Assembly (NCBI GenBank): GCA_043744175.1
Contig: JAYTVD010000077.1
Span: forward strand, 1-24,488
Origin: JANMEX01 sp043744175
Lineage (GTDB): Bacteria > Pseudomonadota > Alphaproteobacteria > Rhizobiales > Rhizobiaceae
Length of the DNA stretch: 24,488 nt
Direction: 5' to 3'
Part shown: piece by piece, positions 22,531 through 24,488 of the stretch
How the letters are laid out: each line of letters opens with the position of its first letter
How positions within the stretch are numbered: the stretch's first letter is position 1
Made by a program: the position numbers and the translations under genes
The notes under the pieces: model-generated
What the model was told of the DNA's origin: nothing
The model's database searches: none
The model's input: only the letters and a program-made list of their open reading frames with translations

Positions 22531-23866
22531 CTGCCAATGTCATCCCTGATATCGCCAACGTCGGCGCTGCGGTTCCATAGGTACGGTCAACATCGTTGGC
22601 CAGCACAATGTTCATAAACATGTCTTTGAGATTTCCGGCAATTGTCACTTCTGAAACCGCATGAGTGAGAATGCCATTTTCAATCCAAAAGCCGGACGCG
22701 CCACGCGAATATTCGCCCGTCAACATATTGACGCCCTGCCCGATAACCTCAGTGACGTACAGGCCGGTGCCGACGCTGGCGATCAGCGCGGCGGGTGTCA
22801 CCTCGCCCGGCTCAAAAGCGAAGTTTGTCGATGTTGGTGACACGGCGGAGCCGGAGCGCGCGCCGCGACCATTGGTGACTAAACCCAACTCCTGTGCCGC
22901 AGAATGCGACAGGAACCAGTTTTGCAAAACGCCTTTTTCGACCATCGTCATTGGCAGAGCGGCGAGCCCTTCTCCATCAAACGGACGGGAGGCAGCGCCG
23001 CGCTTGCGCAGTGGATTATCTGTCGCCGTTACGCCAGCAGCGATCACTTGCTGGCCCATTTTATCGCGCAGGAAACTCGTCTTGCGGGCAACGGACGCGC
23101 CATTGATAGCGCCCGCCAAATGCCCCGCAATGCCTCGTGCAACGCGCGGGTCGAACACCACATTGATTGGACCTGTCTTGGCCTTGCGCGGGTTAATCTT
23201 GGCGATTGTCCGCTCCGCCGCTTTGCGACCGATGGATTTGGCGTCCTCGATTTCCTCAAAATGGATCACAGAGGAATATTCATAGTCGCGCTGCATCTTG
23301 GTGCCTTCGCCCGCGATCACGCTAATGCCGCGCCCGAAGCGCGAGGACATATGGCTACCTGAAAAGCCCGTTGAGGTGACCAACACCATGCCGCCAAAGC
23401 CAGTGCTGGCGGAGCTGCCGAGCGAATTGGTTATGCCGTTGACTTCAAGCGCCGCCTGCTCTTGCTCCATGGCGGCGTTGGTCAAGGCCTCAGCACTCAC
23501 ATCTGTCGGATCGAACAGATCCAAATCCGGAAATTCTTTCGCCAACATTTCTTGCGGAGCAAGTCCCTGCCACGGATCTTCCGGTGCAACTTTCGCCATC
23601 GCAACAGCGCGGGCAGCGAGCGCATGAGCATCCGCGCCTAAGGCCGCTGAGATACTCGCTACTTGTTTGCCGACAAAAACCCTTAGCGAGAACTGGTCGC
23701 CTTCGGAGGCTTCCGTGCCTTCCACCTTGCCCATACGGACAGAAACACTGACTGAACGCCCGCTTGCAACAACCGCGTCGCTCGCATCAGCGCCCGCTCT
23801 TCGTGCCGCCTCAACCAGCTCGGCAGCGCGATCTTGCAAAGCGCCAAGGTTTGGCATTTCCGGCAT
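22523..23866 (-). CDS. pmbA: TldD/PmbA family protein, PmbA (TldE) type
   Basis: A 447-residue member of the TldD/PmbA family. No HExxxH zinc motif is present, which marks it as the PmbA/TldE partner rather than the catalytic TldD subunit. Typical features are SVSVSVRMGKVEGTEASEGD at the N-terminus, VVFDPRVARGIAGHLAGAI, LRKRGAASRPFDGEG and the C-terminal GVNMLTGEYSRGASGFWIENG and LKDMFMNI. TldD-TldE forms a metallopeptidase that acts on unfolded or leader peptides, so a tldD gene is expected elsewhere. AAGGA lies 8 bases before the ATG. It leads a run of six coupled genes toward lpxK. Confidence 0.93.
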   Translation of the reverse strand: MPEMPNLGALQDRAAELVEAARRAGADASDAVVASGRSVSVSVRMGKVEGTEASEGDQFSLRVFVGKQVASISAALGADAHALAARAVAMAKVAPEDPWQGLAPQEMLAKEFPDLDLFDPTDVSAEALTNAAMEQEQAALEVNGITNSLGSSASTGFGGMVLVTSTGFSGSHMSSRFGRGISVIAGEGTKMQRDYEYSSVIHFEEIEDAKSIGRKAAERTIAKINPRKAKTGPINVVFDPRVARGIAGHLAGAINGASVARKTSFLRDKMGQQVIAAGVTATDNPLRKRGAASRPFDGEGLAALPMTMVEKGVLQNWFLSHSAAQELGLVTNGRGARSGSAVSPTSTNFAFEPGEVTPAALIASVGTGLYVTEVIGQGVNMLTGEYSRGASGFWIENGILTHAVSEVTIAGNLKDMFMNIVLANDVDRTYGTAAPTLAISGMTLAGE

Positions 23867-23884
23867 TGATTATGTCCTTAGTTT

Positions 23885-23916
23885 TGGTGATTGGTTCACG
23901 CTTGTGATAATCACCA
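23885..23916. promoter_or_regulatory. Inverted repeat in the pmbA leader
   Basis: TGGTGATT (23885-23892) and AATCACCA (23909-23916) form a perfect 8-bp inverted repeat. Inside it TCAC-GCTT-GTGA gives a second 4-bp stem, so a 12-bp hairpin with a small asymmetric loop can form. It sits a few bases upstream of the pmbA ribosome binding site and has no T-tract, so it is an operator or mRNA structure rather than a terminator. Confidence 0.35.
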
Positions 23917-23985
23917 TGATCTGATGCGCATGGCTATATGTTGCAAGGGGCGATGGCGCAAGAAATCTGTTTGCCAATCCTTGCG

Positions 23986-24488
23986 TCACACATAGGTCCG
24001 TATCGCTTCAACGGCGATTTCGGGGTGGGAGTAAAGCATCAACTGGCCACAATTGCTGACCTCGTGAAAGACATCAGCGTTCAGCTCAATTGCCGCTTTG
24101 CGAATGGACTCCACCGGGAACACAGGGTCTTCGCTGCCGTGAATTATAGACACCGGAACACCCGGATGCTTTGCGTAGGCTGACAGATCAGACATTTGCA
24201 TCAGGCATTCTTGCCGGTAGGTCTCAATTTCTTGCGCGTGGGAAAGGTTTAGCCTCATGCGCATTGTGCTTTCCATCTCATTGTCGGTTAGCATGGCGAT
24301 ATCTGTTTGACTGGAACCAAGATAGCGCTTGAGAAATGCCACCATGCCATCGCGCTCAAATACGCGCTGTGCGGCACGCGAGAAGAAGGAAAACAGCATC
24401 GGGCTGTGCTTGGCTGAAAACATCAAGGCGCGCTGAAAGCCTGATAGCTTGATGATGGAGTCCATATTATCTGTCGGCAAATAGGCCC
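23986..24488 (-). CDS. Alpha/beta hydrolase, C-terminal part only (runs off the window)
   Basis: The reading frame is open to the window edge, so the N-terminal half with the nucleophile lies outside. The visible ~167 residues hold a helical cap region (RALMFSAKHSPMLFSFFSRAA...) and the end of an alpha/beta hydrolase, with VSIIHGSEDPVFPVESIRK carrying the likely catalytic Asp. At the place where a GH(L) histidine is usual, the sequence reads NCGQLMLYSHPEIA, so the catalytic His appears replaced by Gln; a His four residues on is the only nearby candidate. No function is assigned. It lies 119 bp upstream of pmbA on the same strand. Confidence 0.75.
   Translation of the reverse strand, partial: AYLPTDNMDSIIKLSGFQRALMFSAKHSPMLFSFFSRAAQRVFERDGMVAFLKRYLGSSQTDIAMLTDNEMESTMRMRLNLSHAQEIETYRQECLMQMSDLSAYAKHPGVPVSIIHGSEDPVFPVESIRKAAIELNADVFHEVSNCGQLMLYSHPEIAVEAIRTYV

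Noticed and set aside
22665..23285. A 206-codon open frame antisense to pmbA
   Set aside because: It mirrors pmbA codons and shows no signature of its own.

Overview
The window is a chromosomal segment of an alphaproteobacterium, most likely of the order Hyphomicrobiales (Rhizobiales). Three things suggest this. The gene order pmbA - cysQ-like - DUF4170 - DUF374 acyltransferase - waaA - lpxK, convergent with mutL - small ORF - DUF2093, is a conserved block in that order. The small families DUF2093, DUF4170 and DUF4344 are typical of it. A palindromic repeat of the CCCCTCATCCGG...TTCCCC/GGGGAGAA type, common in rhizobial genomes, lies between two genes. The genus cannot be told from sequence alone.

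Layout, left to right. 175-558 (+) is a small MAPEG membrane protein. The palindromic repeat (569-622) separates it from a convergent minus-strand pair with an ATGA overlap: an FAD-linked oxidase of the D-2-hydroxyglutarate/D-lactate dehydrogenase type and a Sua5/TsaC threonylcarbamoyladenylate synthase, whose start region carries four tandem 11-bp repeats. A secreted Ala/Pro-rich protein (+) follows; its intrinsic terminator is written inside the last codons of the convergent glyS. From about 9.9 kb down to 3.7 kb the minus strand reads: TPR protein - vapB - vapC - glyQ - CDGSH iron-sulfur protein - glyS. The toxin-antitoxin pair has its own consensus-like promoter and palindromic operator and ends 27 bp before glyQ, so the two essential glycyl-tRNA synthetase subunits may be read from the toxin-antitoxin promoter.

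From 10.0 to 13.1 kb (-) come a secreted DUF4344 putative metallopeptidase, a small secreted protein with a TTG start and the translation factor ettA. The ~500 bp upstream of ettA hold no protein gene. On the ettA strand they encode a highly structured stretch (about 13454 to 13250) ending in a strong hairpin plus six U, followed by about 115 nt of leader to ettA. It looks like an sRNA or an attenuator and is the best candidate here for something undescribed.

From 13.6 to 18.3 kb (+) come an alpha/beta hydrolase, a CaiB/BaiF CoA-transferase, mutL, a small secreted protein and DUF2093. From 24.5 down to 18.3 kb (-) come the C-terminal part of an alpha/beta hydrolase cut by the window edge, pmbA (tldE), a cysQ-like phosphatase, DUF4170, a DUF374 lysophospholipid acyltransferase, waaA and lpxK. 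The last four are tightly coupled or overlapping, and several act in lipid A/Kdo and envelope lipid synthesis.

Two genes appear to use TTG start codons (glyQ and the small secreted protein at 10950). No tRNA, rRNA, CRISPR array, insertion sequence or prophage gene was recognised.
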